The position numbers and the translations under genes were made by a program. Under the pieces are notes generated by a model, which saw only the letters and a list, made by a program, of their open reading frames with translations, ran no database searches and had not been told where the DNA came from. Positions 26,827 to 35,596 of a DNA stretch of 64,000 nucleotides are shown here, in pieces. Location of the stretch: contig JAZNSI010000006.1 in the NCBI GenBank assembly GCA_045591175.1, positions 39,294 through 103,293 on the forward strand, in the 5' to 3' direction. The first letter of the stretch is position 1. Each line of letters opens with the position of its first letter. The DNA comes from UBA11524 sp045591175 (lineage in GTDB: Bacteria > Bacillota > Clostridia > Christensenellales > Aristaeellaceae).

Positions 26827-26872
26827 AAAAACCACCTTTCCTGGCACACTCTATGCCTGAAAAGGTGGTTTT
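26827..26872 (-). terminator. Terminator hairpin that includes the next gene's ribosome site
   Basis: Arms AAAACCACCTTT and AAAGGTGGTTTT enclose about 21 bases and are followed by a T-run on the minus strand. The GGTGG in one arm is also the ribosome binding site of the gene starting at 26824. Confidence 0.7.
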
Positions 26873-26882
26873 CATGACTTAC

Positions 26883-28130
26883 TTAGATATCCAAGGCCTT
26901 TTGTTCAACCATGCGCTGCAGCGCCTGCGCGATGGCAATGCGCCCGTGGGCATAGGTCAAGCCGCCCTGCATATAGGCAGTGAAGGGCTCGCGCATGGGA
27001 GCATCGGCGGACAGCTCCACAGATGCACCGGATACGAAGGTACCCGCGGCCATGATGACAGGATCGGCGTAGCCGGGCATATCCCAGGGCTCCGGAAGCG
27101 CCATGGAGTCAATGGGCGACGCCATTTGAATACCCTGGCAGAACGCGACAAGCCGCTCAGGCGAACGCATCTGGATCGCCTGGATGATATCCGCGCGGGG
27201 CTCGTTGGACGCGGGCGTGGTAATCATGCCGAGATCCTCGAACACGCGGGCCGCGAGGCAGGCCGTCTTGATCGCCTGCGCCACGGTATGGGGCGCCATG
27301 AAAAGCCCCTGATAGAAGGGCTGATAGCTGGCCGCATAGGAGCCGACCTCCAAGCCGATGCCAGGGGCAGTCAGGCGGTAAGAAATGCGCTCGATCGCAT
27401 CCTTACGGCCCACCACATAACCGCCGGTAGGCGCAAGGCCGCCGCCAGGATTCTTGATCAGGCTGCCAACGCAGACATCCACGCCGTAATGGGTGGGTTC
27501 CTTTTCACAGACGAACTCGCCGTAGCAGTTGTCCACCATCAGGCGTACGCCGGGATGCTTGCGGTGAAGCATGTCCGCCAAGGCAGCGAAGTCCTCCGGC
27601 ATCAGGGAAGGCCGCCAGTCATAGCCGCGGCTGCGCTGTGCAATGACCAGCTTCGTCTTCGGCGTGATGGCAGCATCAACTGCATCCACGTCGATCTTCC
27701 CGTCCTTCATGGCCACCTGGGAGTAGCTCACGCCCATCTCCTTCAGCGAACCAACGGGCGCTTCGCCTTCGCCCCAGCCAATGATGCCTTCCAGGGTATC
27801 ATAAGGCGTGCCGGTGGCGGAAAGAATGTGGTCGCCGGGCAGCGTCAGGCCGAAGAGGCACAGGCTGATGGCATGGGTACCACTGGCAATCTGCGGGCGG
27901 ACAATGGCCGCTTCCGTACCGAAAAGGTCGGCAAACACCTTCTCCAGCGTATCACGGCCCACATCATCGTAGCCATAACCGGTGGTGGGTGCAAAATGAC
28001 GATATGCGATCATGTGCTCCTGAAACACCTTGAGGACGCGGCGGGTGCCATGCTCCTCAATGGCGTCAATCCAGGCAAACTGCTCTTTCAGTGCAGCCTC
28101 AGCGCTGGAAATTCGTTCCTGAATGGTCAT
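26883..28130 (-). CDS. Methionine gamma-lyase-like PLP enzyme (aluminium-resistance family)
   Basis: The 415-residue protein belongs to the Cys/Met-metabolism-like PLP family often called methionine gamma-lyase family or YnbB. Seen motifs are GTHAISLCLFG for cofactor phosphate binding, VDNCYGEFV with the Asp contacting the PLP ring, and GSLIKNPGGG with the expected PLP lysine. Substrate is not established for the family. It lies 3 bases after miaA, its usual clostridial neighbour, and ends the long operon at a terminator. Confidence 0.88.
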   Translation of the reverse strand: MTIQERISSAEAALKEQFAWIDAIEEHGTRRVLKVFQEHMIAYRHFAPTTGYGYDDVGRDTLEKVFADLFGTEAAIVRPQIASGTHAISLCLFGLTLPGDHILSATGTPYDTLEGIIGWGEGEAPVGSLKEMGVSYSQVAMKDGKIDVDAVDAAITPKTKLVIAQRSRGYDWRPSLMPEDFAALADMLHRKHPGVRLMVDNCYGEFVCEKEPTHYGVDVCVGSLIKNPGGGLAPTGGYVVGRKDAIERISYRLTAPGIGLEVGSYAASYQPFYQGLFMAPHTVAQAIKTACLAARVFEDLGMITTPASNEPRADIIQAIQMRSPERLVAFCQGIQMASPIDSMALPEPWDMPGYADPVIMAAGTFVSGASVELSADAPMREPFTAYMQGGLTYAHGRIAIAQALQRMVEQKALDI

Positions 28131-28133
28131 AAT

Positions 28134-29057
28134 TCATGCTCCTTGTGTGAAGAAGTTCTCGAGTTTTTCATAAGCATCCGGCTGAAGGGAGTCCACCCAG
28201 CATACATCCTCCTCACGGCGCATCCAGGTCAACTGGCGCTTGGCGTAATGGCGGGTGTTCAGCTTAAGCAGATAATCCGTTTCTTCCCAGGTGGATTCGC
28301 CCCGGATATATGGCACGATCTCCTTGTAGCCGATGGCCTTCATCGCCTGGCAATCCGCGGGAACGCCGCTGTCCAGCAAGCCGCGCACCTCATCCACCAG
28401 ACCCTGCCCGATCATCTGGTCGACCCGCTTTTCAATGCGTGCATACAGCAGTGCACGATCCATCGTCAAAGAAGCCACACGGTAAACGAACCGACTCTCT
28501 GTCTGTAATTGGGGCTGCTTTGAAAATGGCACGCCTGTCAGGCGATACACTTCCAGCGCCCGGACGGCCCGGCGCACGTCATTCAAATGGAGACGTGCAG
28601 CAGTCTCGGGGTCGACCGCCTCCAGCATATCATGGAGCCGCTGCTTGCCGCCTTCTTCCGCGGCGAGGGCCTCCAACTCTGCGCGAATGCTCTCGTCCGC
28701 AGAAACTTCCCCCATCGCCATCGGCTGACGAAGCGCACGCAGATACAGGCCCGTGCCGCCGACCAGCAGCGCACGCTTCCCACGTGCGTGGATATCCGCG
28801 ATGCATTCTTCTGCCAGCTCCTGATAACGGGCAACGGAGAATGCCTCCACGGGATCCGCCACGTCCAGCATGTGATGCGGAATGCCCGCCATTTCCTCTT
28901 CCGTAGGTTTAGCAGTGCCGATGTTCATGCCGCGGTAGATCTGCATGGAATCCATGCAGACGATCTCGCAGTCATATTCCTTCGCCAGGCGGATGGACAG
29001 CGCGGTCTTGCCGCTGGCGGTAGGGCCGGTCAGCACCCAACAGATATTCTTGTCCAT
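28134..29057 (-). CDS. miaA: tRNA dimethylallyltransferase
   Basis: MiaA adds an isopentenyl group to A37 of tRNAs reading codons that begin with U; MiaB, encoded in the same operon, then adds the methylthio group. The 307-residue protein has the P-loop TGPTASGKTA, DSMQIYRGMNIGTAKP and the GGTGLYLRAL motif. The start at 29057 follows GAGGTG; the in-frame ATG at 29093 lies inside mutL and lacks a site. Confidence 0.96.
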   Translation of the reverse strand: MDKNICWVLTGPTASGKTALSIRLAKEYDCEIVCMDSMQIYRGMNIGTAKPTEEEMAGIPHHMLDVADPVEAFSVARYQELAEECIADIHARGKRALLVGGTGLYLRALRQPMAMGEVSADESIRAELEALAAEEGGKQRLHDMLEAVDPETAARLHLNDVRRAVRALEVYRLTGVPFSKQPQLQTESRFVYRVASLTMDRALLYARIEKRVDQMIGQGLVDEVRGLLDSGVPADCQAMKAIGYKEIVPYIRGESTWEETDYLLKLNTRHYAKRQLTWMRREEDVCWVDSLQPDAYEKLENFFTQGA

Positions 29058-29064
29058 GCACACC

Positions 29065-31071
29065 TCACTGGGGACGGCGGAATCGCCGGTCAATATCGGA
29101 GTGGCTGAGCGCCACGATCAACGGCGTGCCGCGGGGACTGGTGGGCGTGATGTTCTTCTCCACCATGCGGACGACCAGCTCGCGGATGTCATCCGTATTC
29201 AGCTTCTCGCCGCGCCGGACGGCCTTTTTGCAGGCGATTGCAAGAATGCCAGCACGCCGTTTTTCCAGAGACACCACACCTCGCTCGCTTTCCAGCTGAT
29301 CCAGGATCTCCCGCAGCAGATCCGCCGCCTGGGGTTGTCCCAGGATCATCGGGATGGAACGCACCGCCACCTCCGTTTCGCCGAAGGTCTCCACGGTCAG
29401 TCCAATCCCCTGCAGCAACGCCTGATGTGCTTCCAATAGCTGCTGTTCCCGACGGGTCGCCGGCACAATCAGCGGAATGAGCAGCTCCTGGCTGCAGCTT
29501 TGCGTGTCCAGCGCTTTCATCATGCGGTCAAAGAGCAGTCGTTCATGCACGCCCTGCTGGTCGATCAGCAGCAGATGCTCATCGTATTCCACCAGAATGT
29601 AGCTGTTGAAGGCCGTGCCGATCATACGCAGCGGCTTTGCCTGCTCCGGCAGGAAGCTCTGCACAGGGGCAGCTGATTTATCATTGTTCTTTGCCACGTC
29701 ATACACTGGCGGCAGCTGCTGATAGGACTGCATGAACGCCTGCACCGCCGTGGGAGGCTCGTTGAGCATGGGCGACTTGGGCCGATTGGCCGGCTGAAGT
29801 GGCTTCATGGCCTGTATTGACTGCAGCGGCTTGGCTTGCGGAATCGGTTTTGGCGGAACTTCCGGCTTGTTTTCACCCGACTTGGCAGGTTCTTCCGCCT
29901 TCAGCACAGGAGGCGCCACGGGAGCCTTCTGCACCGTGGGCTGCTCAACCTTAACGATCGGAACGGCGGTCACAACAGTTTTCTTTTCCACAGGGATGGT
30001 TTCCTGCTTCTTGACCGCTACCGGCGCAGGTTCCGCCACCGTCTCCGGCGACAGTTTCAACAAGCTGGGCTTCTCCAGCGGAGACTTGTCCACGAAAGCG
30101 TCACAGATGATTGCTTCCACGGCCTCCGCCAAGGCAAAATCATTCTGGAAGCGGCATTCAAGCTTGTTGGGATGCACGTTCACGTCCACCATGTCATAGG
30201 GCATGGTCAGGTGCAGCACGCAGCTGGGATAACGACCCTGAGGCAGCCGCTCCTTGCAGGCAGCTTCCACCGCCGCGGAAATCACGCCGGACTTCATGTA
30301 GCGCCCATTGATGAAGAAGGACTGATGGCTGCGGGTCGCGCGGCAGGCGTCCCCCACGCCGACAAAGCCCTTCACAATCACGCCGCCCTGATGGCCGCTG
30401 ACCTCATGCATCGTACGCATTTCCTTGCCATAGATGCTGAACACGGCAGAGGACAGCTTGCCGTCGCCGGCAGAATGATACAGCGTCTTTCCCTGGCTGA
30501 TATACCGGAAGGAAACATCCGGCCGGGACAGGATCAGGCGCATCATCAGGTCGGATACATAGCCGGCTTCCGTGGCAGGCTTTTTCAAAAATTTGAGGCG
30601 TACAGGGGTATTGAAAAACAGGTCGCGCACCACGAAAGTCGTTCCTTCCGGGCAGGCAGCCTCCTCGATGCTTTCGATCCGTCCGCCCTGGTTGACCACC
30701 TTGACGCCGCTTGCGTCATTGCGGGTACGCGTGGTACAGGTGACCTTCGCCACTGCTGCGATGGAGGCCAGCGCTTCACCGCGGAAGCCGAGGGTTTGTA
30801 TCGCCGTCAGCTCCTGAGCGCTGGTGATCTTGCTGGTGGCATGGCGTTCAAAAGCCATGCGGATCTCGCTTTGCTGGATGCCTGAGCCATTGTCCGTCAC
30901 ACGGAAATAGCTGATACCACCGTCGCGGATCTCCACGGTGACGGCGGTTGCGCCTGCATCAAGGCTGTTTTCCACCATCTCCTTGATGGCCGCTGAGGGA
31001 CGCTCGACGACTTCGCCGGCAGCGATTTTGCCGATGACCTCGTCCGACAGCAGACGAATCTTTCCAGCCAT
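29065..31071 (-). CDS. mutL: DNA mismatch repair protein MutL
   Basis: MutL links mismatch recognition by MutS to strand incision. The N-terminal GHKL ATPase is intact (EMVENSLDAGA, DNGSGI, GFRGEALASI). A Pro/Lys/Val-rich linker covers about 335-460. The C-terminal domain differs from nicking MutLs of Firmicutes: DQHA-x2-E is read DQQGVHE, the CPHGRP motif is SPRGTP, and the ACK motif is kept. Loss of the His and Cys/His metal ligands suggests a weak or absent endonuclease. The start at 31071 has AGAGGA upstream; an earlier in-frame ATG at 31179 would overlap mutS. Confidence 0.94.
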   Translation of the reverse strand: MAGKIRLLSDEVIGKIAAGEVVERPSAAIKEMVENSLDAGATAVTVEIRDGGISYFRVTDNGSGIQQSEIRMAFERHATSKITSAQELTAIQTLGFRGEALASIAAVAKVTCTTRTRNDASGVKVVNQGGRIESIEEAACPEGTTFVVRDLFFNTPVRLKFLKKPATEAGYVSDLMMRLILSRPDVSFRYISQGKTLYHSAGDGKLSSAVFSIYGKEMRTMHEVSGHQGGVIVKGFVGVGDACRATRSHQSFFINGRYMKSGVISAAVEAACKERLPQGRYPSCVLHLTMPYDMVDVNVHPNKLECRFQNDFALAEAVEAIICDAFVDKSPLEKPSLLKLSPETVAEPAPVAVKKQETIPVEKKTVVTAVPIVKVEQPTVQKAPVAPPVLKAEEPAKSGENKPEVPPKPIPQAKPLQSIQAMKPLQPANRPKSPMLNEPPTAVQAFMQSYQQLPPVYDVAKNNDKSAAPVQSFLPEQAKPLRMIGTAFNSYILVEYDEHLLLIDQQGVHERLLFDRMMKALDTQSCSQELLIPLIVPATRREQQLLEAHQALLQGIGLTVETFGETEVAVRSIPMILGQPQAADLLREILDQLESERGVVSLEKRRAGILAIACKKAVRRGEKLNTDDIRELVVRMVEKNITPTSPRGTPLIVALSHSDIDRRFRRPQ

Positions 31072-31129
31072 GTGCTTCCTCTCTTTCAAAACAGACTTCA
31101 GTATGGTTTTTACAGACTTTCGGTCGGTA

Positions 31130-33736
31130 TTACAGTTTTCTTGCCTTCTCGCGCAGCAGGAAGAGCTTGTTAATGGCATCCATGGGCGTGAGCGCCATCA
31201 CATCAATGGACTGCAGCTCATTGATGATCTCCGTCTTGGCGAAATCAAACAGGTTCACCTGCTCGTCTGCGCGCTTGGGGCCCTCTTCCAGAATGTTCTG
31301 GCCGATGCCTTTCTGGTTGATGTTGCTGACCTCCAGCCGCGCCTGGATCTCATGTGCACGCACCAGCACAGGATGCGGTACGCCCGCCAGTCGCGCTACA
31401 TGAATACCGAAGGACTTATCCGCACCGCCGCGTACGATCTTACGCAGGAAAATCACATCTTCGCCATGCTCGCGCACAGAGATGCAATAATTCTCCACAC
31501 CCTCCACGCGGCCTTCCAGTTCGGAAAGCTCATGGTAATGGGTCGCAAAGAGCGTCTTGGCACCGGACTTCTGCTTGTCCGTCAGGTATTCCACCACAGC
31601 CCAGGCAATGGCAAGGCCGTCAAAGGTAGAGGTACCGCGACCGATCTCGTCCAGGATGACCAGCGACTTTTCCGTGGCGTTGCGCAGGATATAGGCCGTC
31701 TCGCTCATTTCCACCATGAAGGTAGACTGACCGCTTGCCAAGTCATCCGATGCGCCGACGCGGGTGAATATCCGGTCGATGATCGGGATCTTCGCTTCAT
31801 CTGCAGGCACAAAGGAGCCGATATGCGCCATCAGCGCAATCAGCGCGACCTGCCTCATGTAGGTGGACTTGCCCGCCATGTTCGGACCGGTGATGATGCA
31901 CATGCGCTTGTCGTCCCCGTTCATCACGGTGTCATTGGGCACAAAACCGCCGTCGCTCATGGACTGCTCCACCACCGGGTGGCGGCCCTCCACGATTTCC
32001 AGCGCCCCGTCATCGGTCATCTGCGGGCGGACATAACGATTATTCACTGCCACGCGAGCCAGGGACAGGAGAGCGTCCAGGGTCTTGAGCGCCATCGCAG
32101 TCTTCTGGATGCGGCTGATCTGGGCTGCGATCTTCTCGCGGATCTCCGTGAACAGCTGCAGCTCCAGACGCACGGACTGCTCCTGTGCGCCAACGATCTT
32201 CTGCTCAATCTCCTTCAGCTCCGGCGTCATGTAGCGCTCGCAGTTGGCCAGGGTTTGCTTACGGGTATAGCGCATGGGTACCAGGTCGTAATAGGACTTG
32301 GTGACCTCAATGTAGTAGCCGAAGACCTTATTGTACTGCACGCGCAGGTTGCGGATGCCAGTTTCCTCTCGCTCGCGCTGCTCCAGCTCGATGATCCACT
32401 GTTTACCACTGGTGGACGCAGTGCGATACTCGTCCAGCATGGCGCTGTAGCCGTCGTTGATGATACCGCCCTCGGTGATGGTGATGGGTGCATCCGGGTG
32501 GATGGCAGCACGCAGCAGCGCCGTCAGTTCCTCCAGCGGATCAAGATTGCTCAGGATCTCCTGAATGGCATCACTTTGACAGTCCGTCAGCAGCTCGCGG
32601 ATGCCAGGCACCTTTTGCATGGATGCGCACAGCGCCAGACAATCGCGGGCGTTGATGGACTTATACGCCACCTTGGACAGCAGACGTTCGACGTCATATA
32701 CGCCCTGCAGTTCCTCCAGCAGCGTCATGGTCAGCACATGCTGACCGGAGAACTCCTCCACCGCATCCAGGCGGCGCTCGATCTTTTCCCTGTTGATCAG
32801 CGGCTGCTCGATCCAGGAGCGCAGCAGACGGCCGCCCATCGCCGTAGACGTCTTGTCCAGCAGGGACAATAGCGTTCCCTTCTTGTTACGTCCGCGGATG
32901 GACTCCGTCAGCTCCAGATTGCGGCGGGTGTTGCGGTCCAGCAGCATGGTCTCGCTGCCCTGATAGATGCGCAGCTCCGTGATGTGCTCCAGCGCATTCT
33001 TCTGGGTTTCGGAGAGGTACTTCATCAGGGCGCCGGCAGCGCAGGCGGCGGACTTGTACTCCTCGGACAACCCCAGGGGCGACAGATCATTCAGGTGGAA
33101 ATGGCGGCAAAGCGCATCAGTCGCGTTGGCCAGCTGATACCAGGTGGCAGGCTGCTCCGATGCGGTCATATCCTCCCGATTCAGGCATTCGCGCAGCTTC
33201 ACCATGTCGCTGACGATGATCTCCATCGGCGCAATGCGGGCCAGCTCGTCCGCCAGGGTATCCACAGGGTTCATCACCTCATGGACGTAGAACTCACCCG
33301 TGGACACGTCCGCAAAAGCCAGGCCCGCCTTATCCGATGCGAAGCAAATGGACAGAAGAAAGTTGTTAGCCCGCTCATCCAGCATATTGCTCTCGATCAC
33401 TGTGCCGGGGGTGATGATGCGGGTGATGCCGCGCTTCACCAGACCCTTTGCCAGGGCGGGATCCTCCATCTGCTCGCAAATCGCGACCTTATAGCCCTTG
33501 GAGATCAGCTTCTCAACATAATTGTCGACAGCATGATAAGGCACGCCGCACATGGGGGCGCGCTCCTCCAGGCCGCAATCGCGTCCTGTCAGGGTCAGCT
33601 CCAGCTCCCGGGACGCCGTCTTCGCATCATCGAAGAACATCTCATAAAAGTCGCCCAGGCGGAAGAAGAGCAGGCAGTCCTTATTCTCCGACTTCATCTG
33701 GAGATACTGCTGCATCATAGGTGTCAAGCCAGCCAT
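31130..33736 (-). CDS. mutS: DNA mismatch repair protein MutS
   Basis: MutS binds mispaired bases and recruits MutL in an ATP-driven manner. The 868-residue protein has the mismatch-reading Phe-x-Glu in GDFYEMF near residue 31, the Walker A GPNMAGKSTYMRQ, and the Walker B region VILDEIGRGTST followed by the ATHYHEL motif. The length is standard. It stands 36 bases after ylbF and 58 bases before mutL in the long operon. Confidence 0.98.
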   Translation of the reverse strand: MAGLTPMMQQYLQMKSENKDCLLFFRLGDFYEMFFDDAKTASRELELTLTGRDCGLEERAPMCGVPYHAVDNYVEKLISKGYKVAICEQMEDPALAKGLVKRGITRIITPGTVIESNMLDERANNFLLSICFASDKAGLAFADVSTGEFYVHEVMNPVDTLADELARIAPMEIIVSDMVKLRECLNREDMTASEQPATWYQLANATDALCRHFHLNDLSPLGLSEEYKSAACAAGALMKYLSETQKNALEHITELRIYQGSETMLLDRNTRRNLELTESIRGRNKKGTLLSLLDKTSTAMGGRLLRSWIEQPLINREKIERRLDAVEEFSGQHVLTMTLLEELQGVYDVERLLSKVAYKSINARDCLALCASMQKVPGIRELLTDCQSDAIQEILSNLDPLEELTALLRAAIHPDAPITITEGGIINDGYSAMLDEYRTASTSGKQWIIELEQREREETGIRNLRVQYNKVFGYYIEVTKSYYDLVPMRYTRKQTLANCERYMTPELKEIEQKIVGAQEQSVRLELQLFTEIREKIAAQISRIQKTAMALKTLDALLSLARVAVNNRYVRPQMTDDGALEIVEGRHPVVEQSMSDGGFVPNDTVMNGDDKRMCIITGPNMAGKSTYMRQVALIALMAHIGSFVPADEAKIPIIDRIFTRVGASDDLASGQSTFMVEMSETAYILRNATEKSLVILDEIGRGTSTFDGLAIAWAVVEYLTDKQKSGAKTLFATHYHELSELEGRVEGVENYCISVREHGEDVIFLRKIVRGGADKSFGIHVARLAGVPHPVLVRAHEIQARLEVSNINQKGIGQNILEEGPKRADEQVNLFDFAKTEIINELQSIDVMALTPMDAINKLFLLREKARKL

Positions 33737-33772
33737 TGTATTCCCTGCCGTTTCGTTGTATTTATCCTTTGA

Positions 33773-34174
33773 TTACTGACCGCAGCCGCCGCAGGAGGCA
33801 CAGTTGCCCGTACAGCCGCCCGTTGCGTCCTCCACCTCGCCGGTGATGACCAGGCGCAGGATACGATTCACATTGTCCATCATCTCCTGAAACTTGGCCT
33901 GAGCTTCGCGCATGTCCTTGACCATGGTGCATTCCTCCATAGCCTTCTCGGCATTTTGCAGCTCCTCGCCGGCCGCAGCGACCTTCTCCGCGTCAAACTC
34001 CGGAGAGCGCAGCAGCAGCTCCACTTCGTTGCGCTTCTCCATGTAGGCAGCGATCAGTGCCGTGGCGTTCTCATCCTTGGTGACCTGGTCTTCCAGGCTG
34101 TGCATGGTCTGGTAGGTTTCACTTGCAACAATGGCTTCGGCCAGGGCCTGAGCCTTCATCATCACTTCACGCAT
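33773..34174 (-). CDS. YlbF/YmcA family protein with Cys-rich tail
   Basis: YlbF-type proteins form a complex with YmcA and YaaT in B. subtilis that affects RNase Y maturation of mRNAs and carries Fe-S clusters. The 133-residue helical protein ends in GGCTGNCASCGGCGQ, with four cysteines that could bind metal. The start at 34174 has GGAGG 8 bases upstream; an ATG at 34189 contains that site. The place between miaB and mutS is the usual clostridial one. Confidence 0.85.
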   Translation of the reverse strand: MREVMMKAQALAEAIVASETYQTMHSLEDQVTKDENATALIAAYMEKRNEVELLLRSPEFDAEKVAAAGEELQNAEKAMEECTMVKDMREAQAKFQEMMDNVNRILRLVITGEVEDATGGCTGNCASCGGCGQ

Positions 34175-34190
34175 GGTTCTTTCCTCCAAT

Positions 34191-35594
34191 TCAGTCGATT
34201 CGCTCTGCCATGAGCGTGTTGTTCTTCATGGCTGTCACCCGCACGCGGACGATCTTGCCGATGTCTTCCTCCGTGCCGGGCAGGGTGATCCCCACGCCAT
34301 GCTTACCATGGCCGGATACCTGCTTGTCGCTGCGGCGGCTGAGACCCTCCACCAGCACTTCCTCCTCCATGCCGATAAAGCGGGACATGGCCTTGCGCTG
34401 GCCCTCTTCCTGCGCCGCAATGAGCCGCTTGATGCGGTCAGTCGCCACATCCTCGAGGATCTGATCCGGCATATCCGCAGCAACGGTGCCTGTACGGGGC
34501 GAGTAAATAAAGGTGAAGGCGCTGTCGTAGCCGACTTCCTGCACGATGGACAGGGTATCCTGGAACTGTTCCTCCGTTTCACCGGGGAAGCCGACGATTA
34601 TATCCGTCGTCAGTCCAATGCCCGGAACAGCTTTGCGCAGTTTACGCACCTTGTCCAGGTATTGTTCCCGGGTGTAGCGGCGATTCATACGGCGCAGGAT
34701 CTCATCATTGCCGTGCTGCACCGGTAGGTGGAACTGGGGCAGAATGTGCTTGCATTCCCCCATGACCTGAATCAGTTCGTCGGACAAGTCCTTCGGATGG
34801 CTGGTCATGAAGCGGATGCGTTCAATGCCGATAGCATCCAGCTCGCGCAGCAGCTTGGCAAAGCTGACGTCACCCGCCAGCCCCTTGCCGTAGCTGTTGA
34901 CGTTTTGGCCCAGCAGCATAATCTCCTTCACGCCGGACACCTTCAGCTCGCGCGCCTCCTTGAGGATGGCCTCCATCTCGCGGGAACGTTCCCTGCCGCG
35001 CACATAGGGCACGATGCAGTAGCTGCAGAAGTTGTCACAGCCATACATGATGGTGATGTAGGCAGCATCGGTGCGAAGCCGCTTGATGGGCAGCTCCTCG
35101 GCGATGGTATCCTGATCCTCCACCACGACCACAGCGCGGTCGCTGTTCAGCGTGTTGTAAAGCAGCTCCGGCAGCTTGTACAGGTTGGACGTACCGAAGG
35201 CCAGGTCAACAAACTTGTACTGCTTGAGGATCTTCTCAGCCATTCCAGGCTGCTGAATCATACAGCCGCATACGGCGATGATCAGCTTCGGGTTCTTCTT
35301 GCGGACTTCCTTCAGCCAGGTCACATTGCCCAATGCACGGCGCTCCGCATTATCGCGGACACAGCAGGTGTTGAAGATGACAAAGTCCGCTTCGGTACGG
35401 TCAGCTGCCTCGGTCATGCCCATGTCACTGAGCATGCCAGCCAGCTTCTCCGAGTCATGCGCATTCATCTGGCAGCCATAGGTCACCACATGGTAGGATG
35501 CGGGACGATCCGCCATCGCACCGACCATCGCAGCATAATGGCGCTGCTCAGCCAGTTCCTCCGCGGTAATATGGACAGGCTTTCTTTCAGCCAT
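34191..35594 (-). CDS. miaB: tRNA-2-methylthio-N6-dimethylallyladenosine synthase
   Basis: MiaB is a radical SAM methylthiotransferase acting on tRNA already modified by MiaA. The 467-residue protein has an N-terminal UPF0004 domain with YGCQMNAHDSE and two further Cys, the radical SAM motif CDNFCSYC, and a C-terminal TRAM domain (about 400-467). GGAGG lies 7 bases before the start. Only two bases separate it from rng upstream. Confidence 0.97.
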   Translation of the reverse strand: MAERKPVHITAEELAEQRHYAAMVGAMADRPASYHVVTYGCQMNAHDSEKLAGMLSDMGMTEAADRTEADFVIFNTCCVRDNAERRALGNVTWLKEVRKKNPKLIIAVCGCMIQQPGMAEKILKQYKFVDLAFGTSNLYKLPELLYNTLNSDRAVVVVEDQDTIAEELPIKRLRTDAAYITIMYGCDNFCSYCIVPYVRGRERSREMEAILKEARELKVSGVKEIMLLGQNVNSYGKGLAGDVSFAKLLRELDAIGIERIRFMTSHPKDLSDELIQVMGECKHILPQFHLPVQHGNDEILRRMNRRYTREQYLDKVRKLRKAVPGIGLTTDIIVGFPGETEEQFQDTLSIVQEVGYDSAFTFIYSPRTGTVAADMPDQILEDVATDRIKRLIAAQEEGQRKAMSRFIGMEEEVLVEGLSRRSDKQVSGHGKHGVGITLPGTEEDIGKIVRVRVTAMKNNTLMAERID

Positions 35595-35596
35595 GA

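Noticed and set aside
26502..28508. A 668-residue plus-strand frame
   Set aside because: It is a shadow of the PLP enzyme and the SpoIVFA-like gene; no ribosome site or promoter stands before it.
30938..32872. A 644-residue plus-strand frame opposite mutS and mutL
   Set aside because: It is antisense to two clear genes and has shadow-type composition.
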